From positions 1-18,056 of the forward strand of contig CAYSCH010000182.1 in the NCBI GenBank assembly GCA_964429355.1: DNA of 18,056 nucleotides, in the 5' to 3' direction. The notes under the pieces are model-generated. The model searched no databases, was not told the origin of the DNA, and worked only from the letters and a program-made list of their open reading frames with translations. A program made the translations under genes and the position numbers. The DNA is from JAAYAY01 sp964429355. GTDB lineage: Bacteria; Planctomycetota; Planctomycetia; Pirellulales; Thermoguttaceae. Shown here in pieces: positions 8,246-16,485 of this stretch (positions are counted from its first letter, which is position 1; every line of letters starts with the position of its first letter).

Positions 8246-10285
8246 CTAGCTGTTGCCGGGCGCAGGGGTTGGGCCGGGCGCCGGTATTGGAGCGGGACCG
8301 GGAGGCGGTCCCGGTGTGGGTGCGGGGCCGGCAGGGCCGGGGCCGGCGGGGCCGGTCGCCCCAGCAGGCGCCGTTTCGGGTGTCGGGCCAGGGGCACTCC
8401 TGGGTGCCATCGTGGGAGCGTCGATGGGTGGAGCCGCCGCAACGGGGCCCTCGGATGACTCGTCTGTGGCAGAGCCGGTGCCGAGCTTTTCCATGTCGGG
8501 GGGCTTGAAGATACGGATCACGCCGAAGATCTCGAGCGGCACGTCCTGGGCGGCGCTATCGGTTGTGGTGGCGGTGGCACCGCCGCCCATGCCATAGCCT
8601 CCGTAGCCACCAGGGCCCGAGCCGTAACTGCCTTCGCCACCGCCCATTTCGCTACTTCCCATCATGCCACTGCCACCCATCATCTCGCTGCCGCCCATCA
8701 TTCCGCCGGTCATGCCGCCGCCGGACATTCCGCCGCCGGACATTCCGCTGCCGGACATTCCGCTGCCCATCATGCCGCCCCCCATCATCCCGCCGCCCAT
8801 CATGCCACCGCCCATCATGCCACCGCCCATCATGCCACCGGCGCCGTATGCACCGGAGAGACCGGTGGAGAACGACATTTTCCCCGAGGCTTGAATGCTC
8901 ACTTGCTTAACGTCGACGGGCATCTCGCAGTTGGCCAGGTTCACGAGGAAATTGGGCAATTTCTGCTGATCCATTGTCACTACGATATGGACCGGCATCA
9001 GTTTGAATTCGGCATAGGGGTTCGAATCTGCCGCCTGGGGCTCCCCGGTCAGATCGACATAGCGACCAGTCAGAAGTTTCTTCTTGACCATCTCCGGATT
9101 TTTAGTCGCCGCGGCCAGACCCATGCCAGAGCCCTCGCCATAGGCCCCGGCCATTGCGGAGGCATAGTCTTCGGACATCATATCGGAACTTTCGCTTCCG
9201 GCAGCCGATCCCATCTCGGGACTGGAACCAGACATCATCATCATCCCTTCAGCGGACATGGCATTGGCGGACCTGGCTCCCAACCCGAGGCGCGACTTGG
9301 CCGCTTTCATTGCCGCAGCCGCGGGCTGGCCGATTTCCAGTGCCCAGATCTTCTTGATGGCGGCGTTGTAATAGCTGGTCGCATCGACCTCTTCGTTGGT
9401 TTTCGCGATGGAACGGAGCAGGGCCTCGTAGACCCAAAGGTCTTCTTGAGCGAGCCGAACCTCAATGGTTAACGGGCGGGTCACCCAGTACACGCCTTGC
9501 TGGATGCGGCCGTAGTCAGAATCTACCCAATCGACGATTCCTTCCATCTCCATTCCCGACATAGCCATGCCGGGACCGGAACCGTACATTCCAGGCATTC
9601 CCGACATTCCAGGCATTCCCGACATTCCAGTATCGGGACCATAAGAAGAAGCTTCGGGGCTCCCGAGCATTTCTCCAGGCGACGTCCCGCCGTAATTCAT
9701 CCCGCCGGTGTAGTCCATTCCGCCGGTGTAACCCATTCCGCCGGTGTAACCCATTCCGCCACCGTAGGGGTCTGGCTGACCCGGGATGGCACCGCGTCGA
9801 CCTTCGATCGGTTTGGGCTTCCGCCGAGAGATGATCTTGTCGATGAACGGGAAGTGAGTTTTGATGAAGTTCTGGTACTCAATGAGGTAATTGGGCGGGA
9901 TGTCGGCATCGCCGCCGATGGCGTCGATGGTGGCACGAAATTCGTTGCTCAGGGTACTGGGCCACTTGTTTCGTTCCTTCTGGATGTCGAACATGACCCC
10001 CCAGGCCTTGACGACTTCCACGCGGTCCTTGACCACCCGTCCCAACCACCGTTTGATCTTCTCCTCGTTGGGATGTGTGGCTGCTTCGCCGCTGGCTTCC
10101 GATTTGATGCCGCTGACCGTGGTGTACTTGGTTTCCAGCTCACCCTTGCGAGTTTCATAGCGTGCCGCAAGGGCCCTGGAGGCCGTGAACCAGACGCCCA
10201 GTCCAACCAAGACGACCACGCCGATGAGAATCCAGAAGGCGTTCTTCTTCATCACCGCGAGGAAGGCTTTGACTTTATCCATCAT
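8246..10285 (-). CDS. PilO/GspM-like bitopic membrane protein with Met/Gly repeats
   Basis: 679 residues. GGAG lies 4 bases before ATG 10285 and 7 before the next ATG at 10282, which may be the real start. A short cytoplasmic part and one membrane helix (about 16-35) are followed by a coiled-coil-like stretch (38-110), the topology of PilO and GspM. A segment about 428-470 (MPVHIVVTMDQQKLPNFLVNL, then MPVDVKQVSIQASG) resembles the ferredoxin-like fold of PilO/GspM. A conserved-looking tail VPLEIFGVIRIFKPPD sits at 582-597. Three Met-rich stretches interrupt this: 175-246 (YTGGMG and GMSGMP repeats), about 345-373, and 484-569 (GGGMM repeats). The last 60 residues are Pro/Ala/Gly-rich. It follows the PilM-PilN fusion by 54 bases and precedes the next gene by 67. 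The family call rests on topology, position and a weak motif, not a strong signature. Confidence 0.78.
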   Translation of the reverse strand: MMDKVKAFLAVMKKNAFWILIGVVVLVGLGVWFTASRALAARYETRKGELETKYTTVSGIKSEASGEAATHPNEEKIKRWLGRVVKDRVEVVKAWGVMFDIQKERNKWPSTLSNEFRATIDAIGGDADIPPNYLIEYQNFIKTHFPFIDKIISRRKPKPIEGRRGAIPGQPDPYGGGMGYTGGMGYTGGMDYTGGMNYGGTSPGEMLGSPEASSYGPDTGMSGMPGMSGMPGMYGSGPGMAMSGMEMEGIVDWVDSDYGRIQQGVYWVTRPLTIEVRLAQEDLWVYEALLRSIAKTNEEVDATSYYNAAIKKIWALEIGQPAAAAMKAAKSRLGLGARSANAMSAEGMMMMSGSSPEMGSAAGSESSDMMSEDYASAMAGAYGEGSGMGLAAATKNPEMVKKKLLTGRYVDLTGEPQAADSNPYAEFKLMPVHIVVTMDQQKLPNFLVNLANCEMPVDVKQVSIQASGKMSFSTGLSGAYGAGGMMGGGMMGGGMMGGGMMGGGMMGSGMSGSGMSGGGMSGGGMTGGMMGGSEMMGGSGMMGSSEMGGGEGSYGSGPGGYGGYGMGGGATATTTDSAAQDVPLEIFGVIRIFKPPDMEKLGTGSATDESSEGPVAAAPPIDAPTMAPRSAPGPTPETAPAGATGPAGPGPAGPAPTPGPPPGPAPIPAPGPTPAPGNS
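8723..8840. repeat. 15-bp tandem repeat coding for the Met/Gly tract
   Basis: Two adjacent blocks of 15-bp units. Three copies of GGACATTCCGC(C/T)GCC lie at 8723-8767, and five copies related to CCCATCATGCCACCG at 8766-8840, the last three identical. Each unit is five codons (minus-strand GGGMM or GMSGG), so gain or loss of units keeps the frame. Confidence 0.9.
9588..9630. repeat. 18-bp direct repeat (two copies plus part of a third)
   Basis: ATTCCAGGCATTCCCGAC occurs at 9588-9605 and 9606-9623, and the first seven bases recur at 9624-9630. On the minus strand it codes for MSGMPG units. Confidence 0.88.
9697..9768. repeat. 18-bp tandem repeat, four units
   Basis: Units close to CCATTCCGCCGGTGTAAC start at 9697, 9715, 9733 and 9751. 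The two middle units differ least and the outer ones are decayed. They code on the minus strand for the YTGGMG repeats. Confidence 0.88.
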
Positions 10286-10339
10286 GCATCTCCGGGAAGG
10301 AGGTCGTTCATCGAATTTCGGTATCCTCGTCGCCCGTCT

Positions 10340-12970
10340 CTAGGGAGCTGGCGGAGTTGGCGCTGCGGTGTCGGCGGCGGCCGGCGTGGCGGCTGGGGGT
10401 GAGGCAGGCGCAGGGGCGGGTGCTGTCTCCGTTGGCGCTGGAGGAGCCGGTGGTGCAGTAGTTGCAGCCGGCGGAGTGGCAGTCGCGGCTGGCGGTGGAG
10501 TCGTTCCAGCCGGCGGCGGAGTCGTCGCAGCGGGAGGTGTGGTAGTCGCGGCCGGCGGTGGTGTAGTTGCGGCGGGTGGTGTAGTAGTTGCGGCGGGTGG
10601 TGTCGAGTCGGTCGGGGTTGCGGTACCCGCGGGAGCTTCGCCTTCTGCGGGGGGCGCCGCGGCTGCTTGCGCTTCGGCGGCTGCCGCCGCCGCTTTGGCC
10701 TTTGCCTCTTCGGCCTTCGTGGCCTTGATTTCGGCACGCTTCATGGGGGGGGTGACGGCCCAAGCGAACTGGACGACAAAATCGAAACGCTTCAGCTTGA
10801 TGAAGGGCTCAATGCCGTCGTCGGGTTTGGCCTCATCGTCGGCAGCGGTTTTCTCTTTGGGCTCGGCGTCATCCTTCGCGGCGGGAAGGGGAGCTGAGGC
10901 AGCGGGTTTTGCGGCTGGTGCCGCGCCCGGTGGGGTGCCGGCGACCGTGCCTGGTTTCGCCTCGAGAATGTCGTACATCGAACGCTTTGCAGCCGGGTTC
11001 AACACCTGTACTTCTCTGACGATTTCCGGATTGTACAAGGTGGCCCCAATTATGCCCAATTCCTCCATGCTCACGTCTTCGGTTTCAATGTTTTCCCCGC
11101 TCGGAAGGATAACGATAGGCGCGTCCGGAGTGGCTCCCTCCTGAATAGTTGCCTTGGGCAATTTCACGACTTTGTTGTGCAGGTTCCGGATGAGAGTGTT
11201 CTGGACATATTCTGCACCTTGCGTTTCACCGGCCTCCTCGAAGTTGTGATAGTGGTAACCGGTGAGCTGGACGATCCAGTAGTCCTGGCCTTCCGCCTTT
11301 GGGATTTCGGTTGCGACGGTCTCGTCGGCGGCTACTGGCTTCCCCTTGCGGGGTTTGGGAACGGTTTCAATGCCCTTGCGGAGGTCGTTGAGGTCCGCCT
11401 CGCCTGCGGGCGGCTTCCAATACCAGTCCTTCATGCGGGCAAACCAAGTATTGGGATCCTCGATCCGCTCGCAGTCGATGGCCGTCACGTGCAGTTCATT
11501 GCGAAGGCGGATGTCTTCCGGCTTGGAATCTTCCGGATCGATCGGCAGGCATTGATTGACGGCGGTGAGCAGCTCCGGCCACACGAGGCGTCCTTCCACG
11601 TTGCCGGTCAAACTGGCAGCGATCTTGTTGAGACTGTCGTAATCGCCTTTGGCGGCTGTCTCTTCCGACTTGAGCTTGGTGGAGTAGGTCTCAACACGTT
11701 CCGCTTCGCTCTCGGCCTTTTCCCACGCGGGATTGATCACGGTGGCCAACACTCGCGAATGGCTTCCGTAGCTGAGCGTGCATCCGAGAAGAAGCACCGC
11801 GGCCGCGGCGACGGCCCAAGGCTTCTTGTTCCGGATCATCCGCTGCTGGACGAATTCCGGCGGGAGGAGATTCGTTTGCAGAGCCGCCCGTCCGAGGGCC
11901 TGAACGGCGAGTCCGTAGGCGACTCCGAAAGCCCCGATGTTCTCCTTGAACGCGGGCACACTGGCGACCTCGGCGCCGGTCAGACCTGTGAAGGTCTCGA
12001 TGCGTTCGACGTCGAATTCGAGATTCTTAGCGAGATAACCGCGTAAGCCGGGCAATTTCATGGCATTGCCCAGGACGACCATCCCACCGATCTTGGCGCT
12101 TCGATTGATGCTGGTGAAATAACCGATGGAGCGTTGGATTTCCGTGACCAGATCGTTGAACACGGAACGCATCGCCTGGAATACGGCCTTCGGATCCTCG
12201 GCTGCCGCCGCGTTTCGTTTCAGATGTTCGGCTTTGGCGAAAGTGAGTTTCATCTCTTTCGTCAGAGCGCGCGTGAAGTGATTTCCGCCGAGGGGGATGC
12301 TCCGCTGCCAGACGCGATGACCGTTTGTGATCACCAGATCCGTGGCATCCGTTCCCATGGAGAGAACGATGACGGACTCGGGAGGGTCCTCCGGATCGAA
12401 TTCCTCCTTCAAGGTCTGCTGGAAACGATCGAAGGAAATATAGTTGTAGAGAGCCAGCGGAGTGAGCTGGACGAAATCGACTTCGATGCCGGCCGTCTTA
12501 TAGGGTTCGATCGCGCGGAAGACCTGCTCTCGCTTCATCGCGAACAGGCCAACTTCGGTTTCGAGGGCAAAGCCCTCGATCTCTTCTCCACCTCCGCCGA
12601 GGGCCTGATAGGCCCAGATCACGTCGTCCAGGTCGAAGGGGATCTGTTGCCGGGCTTCGTAAAGGACGATCTTGGGAATCTGCTTGGTCTCGACCGGGGG
12701 CAGCTTGATGAATCGAGCCAAGCCGTTCTGTCCGGGTACGGCAATTGCGATCCGATCGCCCCGCACAGTATTTCGAGACTGGAACTGTTTGAGCGCGTCG
12801 GACACCAACTCAATCGGATCCGCCCCCGGTTGGGTGAGTATCTTTGGATACTCGATATAGTCAAAGGCAATTGCCTCGATCTGCTCCGGATCCTCGGCGG
12901 GACGGCAACGAATGGCCTTGATTCCGGCATTGCCAATATCAATTCCCCAGACGGCGTCACTTCTAGCCAT
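10340..12970 (-). CDS. pilM: PilM-PilN fusion (GspL-like layout): actin-like ATPase joined to a membrane assembly domain
   Basis: 876 residues from ATG 12970, with ACAGGAG 7 bases upstream; an in-frame TTG at 13027 is less likely. Residues 1-360 match the PilM actin-like fold: phosphate-1 loop GIDIGNAGIKAIR (9-21), second phosphate region MGTDATDLVITNG (205-217), RSIPLGGNHFT (223-233), and an adenosine-like loop VVLGNAMKLPGLRGYL (298-313). TNLLPPEF (367-374), the usual start of PilN, follows directly, then a membrane helix (about 385-402) and a PilN-like outer region with a possible ferredoxin-like strand pair (about 490-600). Residues about 680-720 are Ala/Pro/Lys-rich, 721-745 form another conserved-looking strand, and 745-876 are low complexity with PPAATT repeats. 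PilM normally binds the PilN tail on the cytoplasmic side; here the two are covalently joined as in GspL. First gene of the minus-strand operon, with a good promoter upstream. Confidence 0.9.
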   Translation of the reverse strand: MARSDAVWGIDIGNAGIKAIRCRPAEDPEQIEAIAFDYIEYPKILTQPGADPIELVSDALKQFQSRNTVRGDRIAIAVPGQNGLARFIKLPPVETKQIPKIVLYEARQQIPFDLDDVIWAYQALGGGGEEIEGFALETEVGLFAMKREQVFRAIEPYKTAGIEVDFVQLTPLALYNYISFDRFQQTLKEEFDPEDPPESVIVLSMGTDATDLVITNGHRVWQRSIPLGGNHFTRALTKEMKLTFAKAEHLKRNAAAAEDPKAVFQAMRSVFNDLVTEIQRSIGYFTSINRSAKIGGMVVLGNAMKLPGLRGYLAKNLEFDVERIETFTGLTGAEVASVPAFKENIGAFGVAYGLAVQALGRAALQTNLLPPEFVQQRMIRNKKPWAVAAAAVLLLGCTLSYGSHSRVLATVINPAWEKAESEAERVETYSTKLKSEETAAKGDYDSLNKIAASLTGNVEGRLVWPELLTAVNQCLPIDPEDSKPEDIRLRNELHVTAIDCERIEDPNTWFARMKDWYWKPPAGEADLNDLRKGIETVPKPRKGKPVAADETVATEIPKAEGQDYWIVQLTGYHYHNFEEAGETQGAEYVQNTLIRNLHNKVVKLPKATIQEGATPDAPIVILPSGENIETEDVSMEELGIIGATLYNPEIVREVQVLNPAAKRSMYDILEAKPGTVAGTPPGAAPAAKPAASAPLPAAKDDAEPKEKTAADDEAKPDDGIEPFIKLKRFDFVVQFAWAVTPPMKRAEIKATKAEEAKAKAAAAAAEAQAAAAPPAEGEAPAGTATPTDSTPPAATTTPPAATTPPPAATTTPPAATTPPPAGTTPPPAATATPPAATTAPPAPPAPTETAPAPAPASPPAATPAAADTAAPTPPAP
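10451..10600. repeat. Degenerate repeat coding for the Pro/Ala/Thr tail
   Basis: GC-rich repeats, about 18-21 bases each and built on minus-strand codons for PPAATT or PPPAATT, cover residues about 791-840 of the PilM-PilN fusion. At least six imperfect copies are visible. Confidence 0.8.
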
Positions 12971-13123
12971 CAGACGACTCCTGTTTGCCCTGATTCGGTG
13001 GGGTCCTACGGCGACAAGTCCCCTCAACTCGTGGCAACCACCCCAAATCCGATGAACTGGCCCGATAAGGCCCCGTTGGAAAAGTGCGCAGTCTAATTCA
13101 CTGCCTCTCTTGCCACGAATTTC

Positions 13124-13153
13124 ATCTTATCGCCGCATTTTCCATTATGTCAA
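13124..13153 (-). promoter_or_regulatory. Sigma70-type promoter of the pilM operon
   Basis: On the minus strand a perfect TTGACA (13148-13153) is followed by an 18-base spacer and TAAGAT (13124-13129; four of six matches, with the key T, A and final T). The start of transcription would fall near 13117, giving a leader of about 147 bases to the ATG at 12970. Confidence 0.65.
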
Positions 13154-13545
13154 CAAATTGGTCTGACTACCACTAAACCTCCCAACTATCTCAAATTCCA
13201 TCGTCACGTCATCCTTTCGGCCGCGGAGAGGCGCTGCAACCGGTACATCTGAACCCTCCAGCGAATGGTCCGAACAGTCGTCATCGCTCAAGGCGAGACT
13301 CAGGGAAAGGTGTTGCGAGATCCAGTCGTCTTTTCGGCGGTTCAGGCCTCCCTAGTGCGTTCAGCGAACCATGCGACGCCGGACGACCCCATCTCGACTC
13401 TGGTCGGGCGAGCGACTATCGTGAACGAGGCTCCGCGTTGCATCTGGCCTTGGCGACCGAACTCCGCCGCGGCTGTTAAGCCGTTACTTTAGAATGACTT
13501 AAGAGTGTGCATGCAACCGTAAGCCGGTGTTGGAATGCAGGCCTC

Positions 13546-13555
13546 NNNNNNNNNN
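13546..13555. other. Assembly gap (10 N) just before the GH38-like gene
   Basis: Ten N bases end 13 bases before the chosen ATG at 13569. The ribosome binding site, or some N-terminal codons, could lie in the missing sequence. Confidence 0.95.
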
Positions 13556-13568
13556 GAAGAACCGCGAT

Positions 13569-16361
13569 ATGAAGTTAGAGAATTCGACCGTTGTTCTGCC
13601 ATGCCACAGCCTTGAGGATTTGTCGGTGAATCGCAGTGCTGCGGAGGCTGAGCAGGTTCTTGCGGCGTGGTCAGCATTCTATCACCCCGCGTTGATGCTG
13701 AAGTTCCGCGGTCCCCCAGGATGGAGGGGTTCGATTAATGCACCGACCCCGGCGACCGGGCATCTTGTTGTCGTGCCCCCCTGTTGCGAGAGCAACCTGC
13801 CCGGTGGCTGGCTTCAAGCCGCAAGCAGTACGTCGGACGCGGTGGTGATTCGAGGGTGTTCGACGCGAGGGGCGATGCTTGAGCAAGCCCTGGGAGAGGT
13901 TGAGGACGCGGCTCCTGCCGGGTCGTCGGCCGACCTGGTGAAGGACTTTCTGGCCCTGGGATATTGCCATTTGTTGGTGGAATTGCTCACCAGGCAGCTC
14001 CGGTACATGAGCAACCTGGACGAAGTGGCATTTCGCAACAGCGCACGATCGGCTGCAGAGAAATGGGCGGAAGGCAACTGCGACGCGGCTCGGGAGCATC
14101 TTGCCAGCGCGTTTGATCTGTTGACCGAGGCGAGGGAGTACTTCTATCCGGTGGAGACCTCTCTGCTCGACTTCACGCTGGTGGCACCGACGACGATTGG
14201 GGCCGGGCTGCAGGAGTCACTGGCTCGCAAGGTTCCGACGAATTTGATCATGTCCGGCAGGACGGTGGAAGCGATCGCCGAGCAGTCCCCCGACACGCTG
14301 GTGAAGATTCGCGAGGCTCTCGAAGGGGGGACAATTTCCATACTGGGTGGTGAACTGGAGGAACTGGAGTTTCCGCTGGTTGGGCCGGAAGCGACGCTGC
14401 GGCAGTTTCGACGAGGTCGCGAAGCCTACGAGCGTCTGCTGGGACGCCCTCCAAAGGTTTATTGCCGCCGCCGGTTCGGTCTTTCCCCTCTGCTGCCCCA
14501 GGTTCTCGACAAGTTCGGCTTTGTCGGGGCGTGCCATTTCACTCTGGACGACGGCCGGTTTCCGACCGGCAACCAGAGTCGCATCAAGTGGGAAGGGATT
14601 TCGGGGGCCACGATCGATTCGCTGGTGCGGTTGCCTTGTGATGCAAGTCGTGCCGGCACGTTTCTCGCGTTATCGGAGAGGCTCGGTAATGCGATGGACC
14701 TGGACCACGCCGCAACCGCCATCTTTGCCCATTGGGCGGGTACACAGAGCGTCTGGTATGACGACCTGGTGCGAGGGAGCAGCTACTCGCCCGTTTTCGG
14801 TCGCTTTCTCTCGATCGACGAGTATTTCAAGAACACGAAATATGTAGGCCAAACGACACGCTATCCCGTTGAAGGCTATCGATCTCCCTTCCTGAGGCAG
14901 GCGATTGCGGCCAAGGAAAGCGCGCCGCTGTCGCAATGGCAGAAAACCGCGTCGTTGGAAACTGGGGGCCTGGTGGAAGGTTCGCTGCGAACGATGGCCG
15001 CCATGCTTGGCTGGCGGGGCGACGCTGACGGGCTGGGAAATACGGAGCTGATGGAGGCGATTCGCGAAAGACTCGCCCCGGGCCGGGTTGCCGCCGGGCC
15101 GGGCTGCCTGGTGTTGAATCCCCTGTCGTTCACGCGAACGGTTGCGGTGGACGTCTCGTCGTGGGATCAATTGCCGATGATCGACGACACCGTGATGGCG
15201 GCCGCCGAGTCCAACGGTCGCAAGACGGCGATTGTCAGCGTTCCGGGAATGGGGTTCACGTGGATTCACCCTAGCGAGTCCCCTTTGCCCGCCAATCCCA
15301 AGCCGGCCAAGACTCGCCGGAGCTGGTTGGGAAGCAGGAAGGCCAGCAGCACGCCTCCGATGGCAGAGGAGACAGTCCTGCGCAACGACTTTTTCGAGGC
15401 GCAGATCGATCCGATAACCGGGGCGCTGCGTTCGCTTCACGACTACCGCACACGGGACAACCGGTTGGGTGTCCAACTGGCGTTTCGCCGGGCTGCCAGC
15501 GACGAGGCGGGAGACGATGAAGACACGGAAATGCTGTACACGGTCATGGCCGCCGACGAGGTTTCGGTGCAATCGGCCGGGCCGTTACTGGGTGAACTGG
15601 CCGTGCGCGGCCGGTTGGTCGACCGCGAGGGGGAATGCGTGGCCCGTTATGAGCAGATTCTGCGAGCGCAACGGGGCAATCGGATACTGGAAATTGAGGT
15701 TTCGCTGGCACCGGAGCGTTTGCCGGCGGGAGACCCATGGACGACGTACTACGCGGCCAGATTTGCCTGGAGTGATTCAACTGCCGATCTCTACACGGGA
15801 ATCGGTACGGCGACACTCCCGGGCGAGTCGCCGCACCTGGAGGCCCCGTATTTTGTGGACGTACGGTCGGAGAGAATCAACACAACGATCCTGACGGGAG
15901 GACTGCCTTACCATCGCCGGTACGGGCTGCGGAAACTGGACACTCTGCTGATTGTTGCGGGGGAAATTCAGCGACGGTTTCGCCTGGGGATCGGAGTGGA
16001 TGTTCCCTACCCGCACACGGCTGCCAGCGAATTTCTCGCTCCCCCGGCCGTGCTGGCCGGCATTGGCTCTCCGCCAGCGACGCGATCGGGATGGTTCTTT
16101 CATCTCAATGCGAGGAATATCGTCGCGACTGCATGGGAACCGGTCTTCGAAGGTGAGCGTCTCCGTGGCATTCGGACACGTCTGGCGGAAACCGAGGATC
16201 GTGCGGCAACGCTGACACTCCAGTCGTTCCGGCAGATCGCCAAGGCGCGGAAAGTCGATTTTCTTGGCCAGCAGATCGCCGAACTGAATGTCCAGAACGA
16301 CCGAGTGACCATACCCTTCCGAGGTCACGAGTGGATGCAGATTGAGGTCGACTTTGTGTAG
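13569..16361 (+). CDS. GH38-like (alpha-mannosidase fold) protein, probable loss of catalytic residues
   Basis: 930 residues from ATG 13569; the upstream gap and only a weak GAAGA make the start uncertain. An N-terminal region of about 190 residues of unknown function precedes a GH38-type core. LDFTLVAPTTIGAG (200-213) stands where GH38 enzymes carry the metal-binding His-x-Asp-x-Gly. ISILGGELEELEFPLVG (256-272) corresponds to the GG(G/S)W region, and the helix RQFRRGREAYERLLGRPPKV leads to YCRRRFGLSPLLPQVLDKFG (298-317), where GH38 enzymes have a W-x-I-D-P-F-G-H-S type motif with the nucleophile Asp. Here that position is Arg and the following His is Leu. The C-terminal beta-sandwich follows from about 515 (CLVLNPLSF; LRNDFFEAQIDPITGALRSL). 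No signal peptide or membrane helix is evident. The fold assignment is good; activity is doubtful. The stop is 124 bases before cmk. Confidence 0.8.
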   Translation: MKLENSTVVLPCHSLEDLSVNRSAAEAEQVLAAWSAFYHPALMLKFRGPPGWRGSINAPTPATGHLVVVPPCCESNLPGGWLQAASSTSDAVVIRGCSTRGAMLEQALGEVEDAAPAGSSADLVKDFLALGYCHLLVELLTRQLRYMSNLDEVAFRNSARSAAEKWAEGNCDAAREHLASAFDLLTEAREYFYPVETSLLDFTLVAPTTIGAGLQESLARKVPTNLIMSGRTVEAIAEQSPDTLVKIREALEGGTISILGGELEELEFPLVGPEATLRQFRRGREAYERLLGRPPKVYCRRRFGLSPLLPQVLDKFGFVGACHFTLDDGRFPTGNQSRIKWEGISGATIDSLVRLPCDASRAGTFLALSERLGNAMDLDHAATAIFAHWAGTQSVWYDDLVRGSSYSPVFGRFLSIDEYFKNTKYVGQTTRYPVEGYRSPFLRQAIAAKESAPLSQWQKTASLETGGLVEGSLRTMAAMLGWRGDADGLGNTELMEAIRERLAPGRVAAGPGCLVLNPLSFTRTVAVDVSSWDQLPMIDDTVMAAAESNGRKTAIVSVPGMGFTWIHPSESPLPANPKPAKTRRSWLGSRKASSTPPMAEETVLRNDFFEAQIDPITGALRSLHDYRTRDNRLGVQLAFRRAASDEAGDDEDTEMLYTVMAADEVSVQSAGPLLGELAVRGRLVDREGECVARYEQILRAQRGNRILEIEVSLAPERLPAGDPWTTYYAARFAWSDSTADLYTGIGTATLPGESPHLEAPYFVDVRSERINTTILTGGLPYHRRYGLRKLDTLLIVAGEIQRRFRLGIGVDVPYPHTAASEFLAPPAVLAGIGSPPATRSGWFFHLNARNIVATAWEPVFEGERLRGIRTRLAETEDRAATLTLQSFRQIAKARKVDFLGQQIAELNVQNDRVTIPFRGHEWMQIEVDFV

Positions 16362-16485
16362 GACCCGAGTCTGCGCCCTTGCGGGTTTCACGTGAGGACG
16401 CCTGCCGGTGTGGTTCTGGATCCGGGAGGAACCAGGAATCGGGCGACCTATCACCTTCATCGATCGAAAGGAGACTGACTCGCCA

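Larger units (their letters stand above)
12971..13568. other. Divergent intergenic region between the pilus locus and the GH38-like gene
   Basis: About 600 bases with no supported gene. It holds the pilM promoter and its leader of about 150 bases on the minus side, and the 10-N gap near the plus-strand gene. A small open frame at 13265-13492 has no recognisable feature. For the plus-strand gene I see only a -10-like TAGAAT at 13490-13495, with no matching -35. Confidence 0.6.

Noticed and set aside
8723..9768. Regular repeats considered as a CRISPR array
   Set aside because: The units are 15-18 bp with no spacers and are in-frame codon repeats inside a gene.
12134..13096. 320-residue plus-strand frame opposite pilM
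   Set aside because: Antisense to well-conserved PilM motifs, so a shadow frame.
13265..13492. 75-residue plus-strand open frame between the pilM promoter and the GH38-like gene
   Set aside because: No family resemblance and no clear ribosome binding site; kept as intergenic.
16385..16400. GGTTTCACGTGAGGAC, a left half of a parS-like site before cmk
   Set aside because: The right half does not match, so it is not a credible parS.
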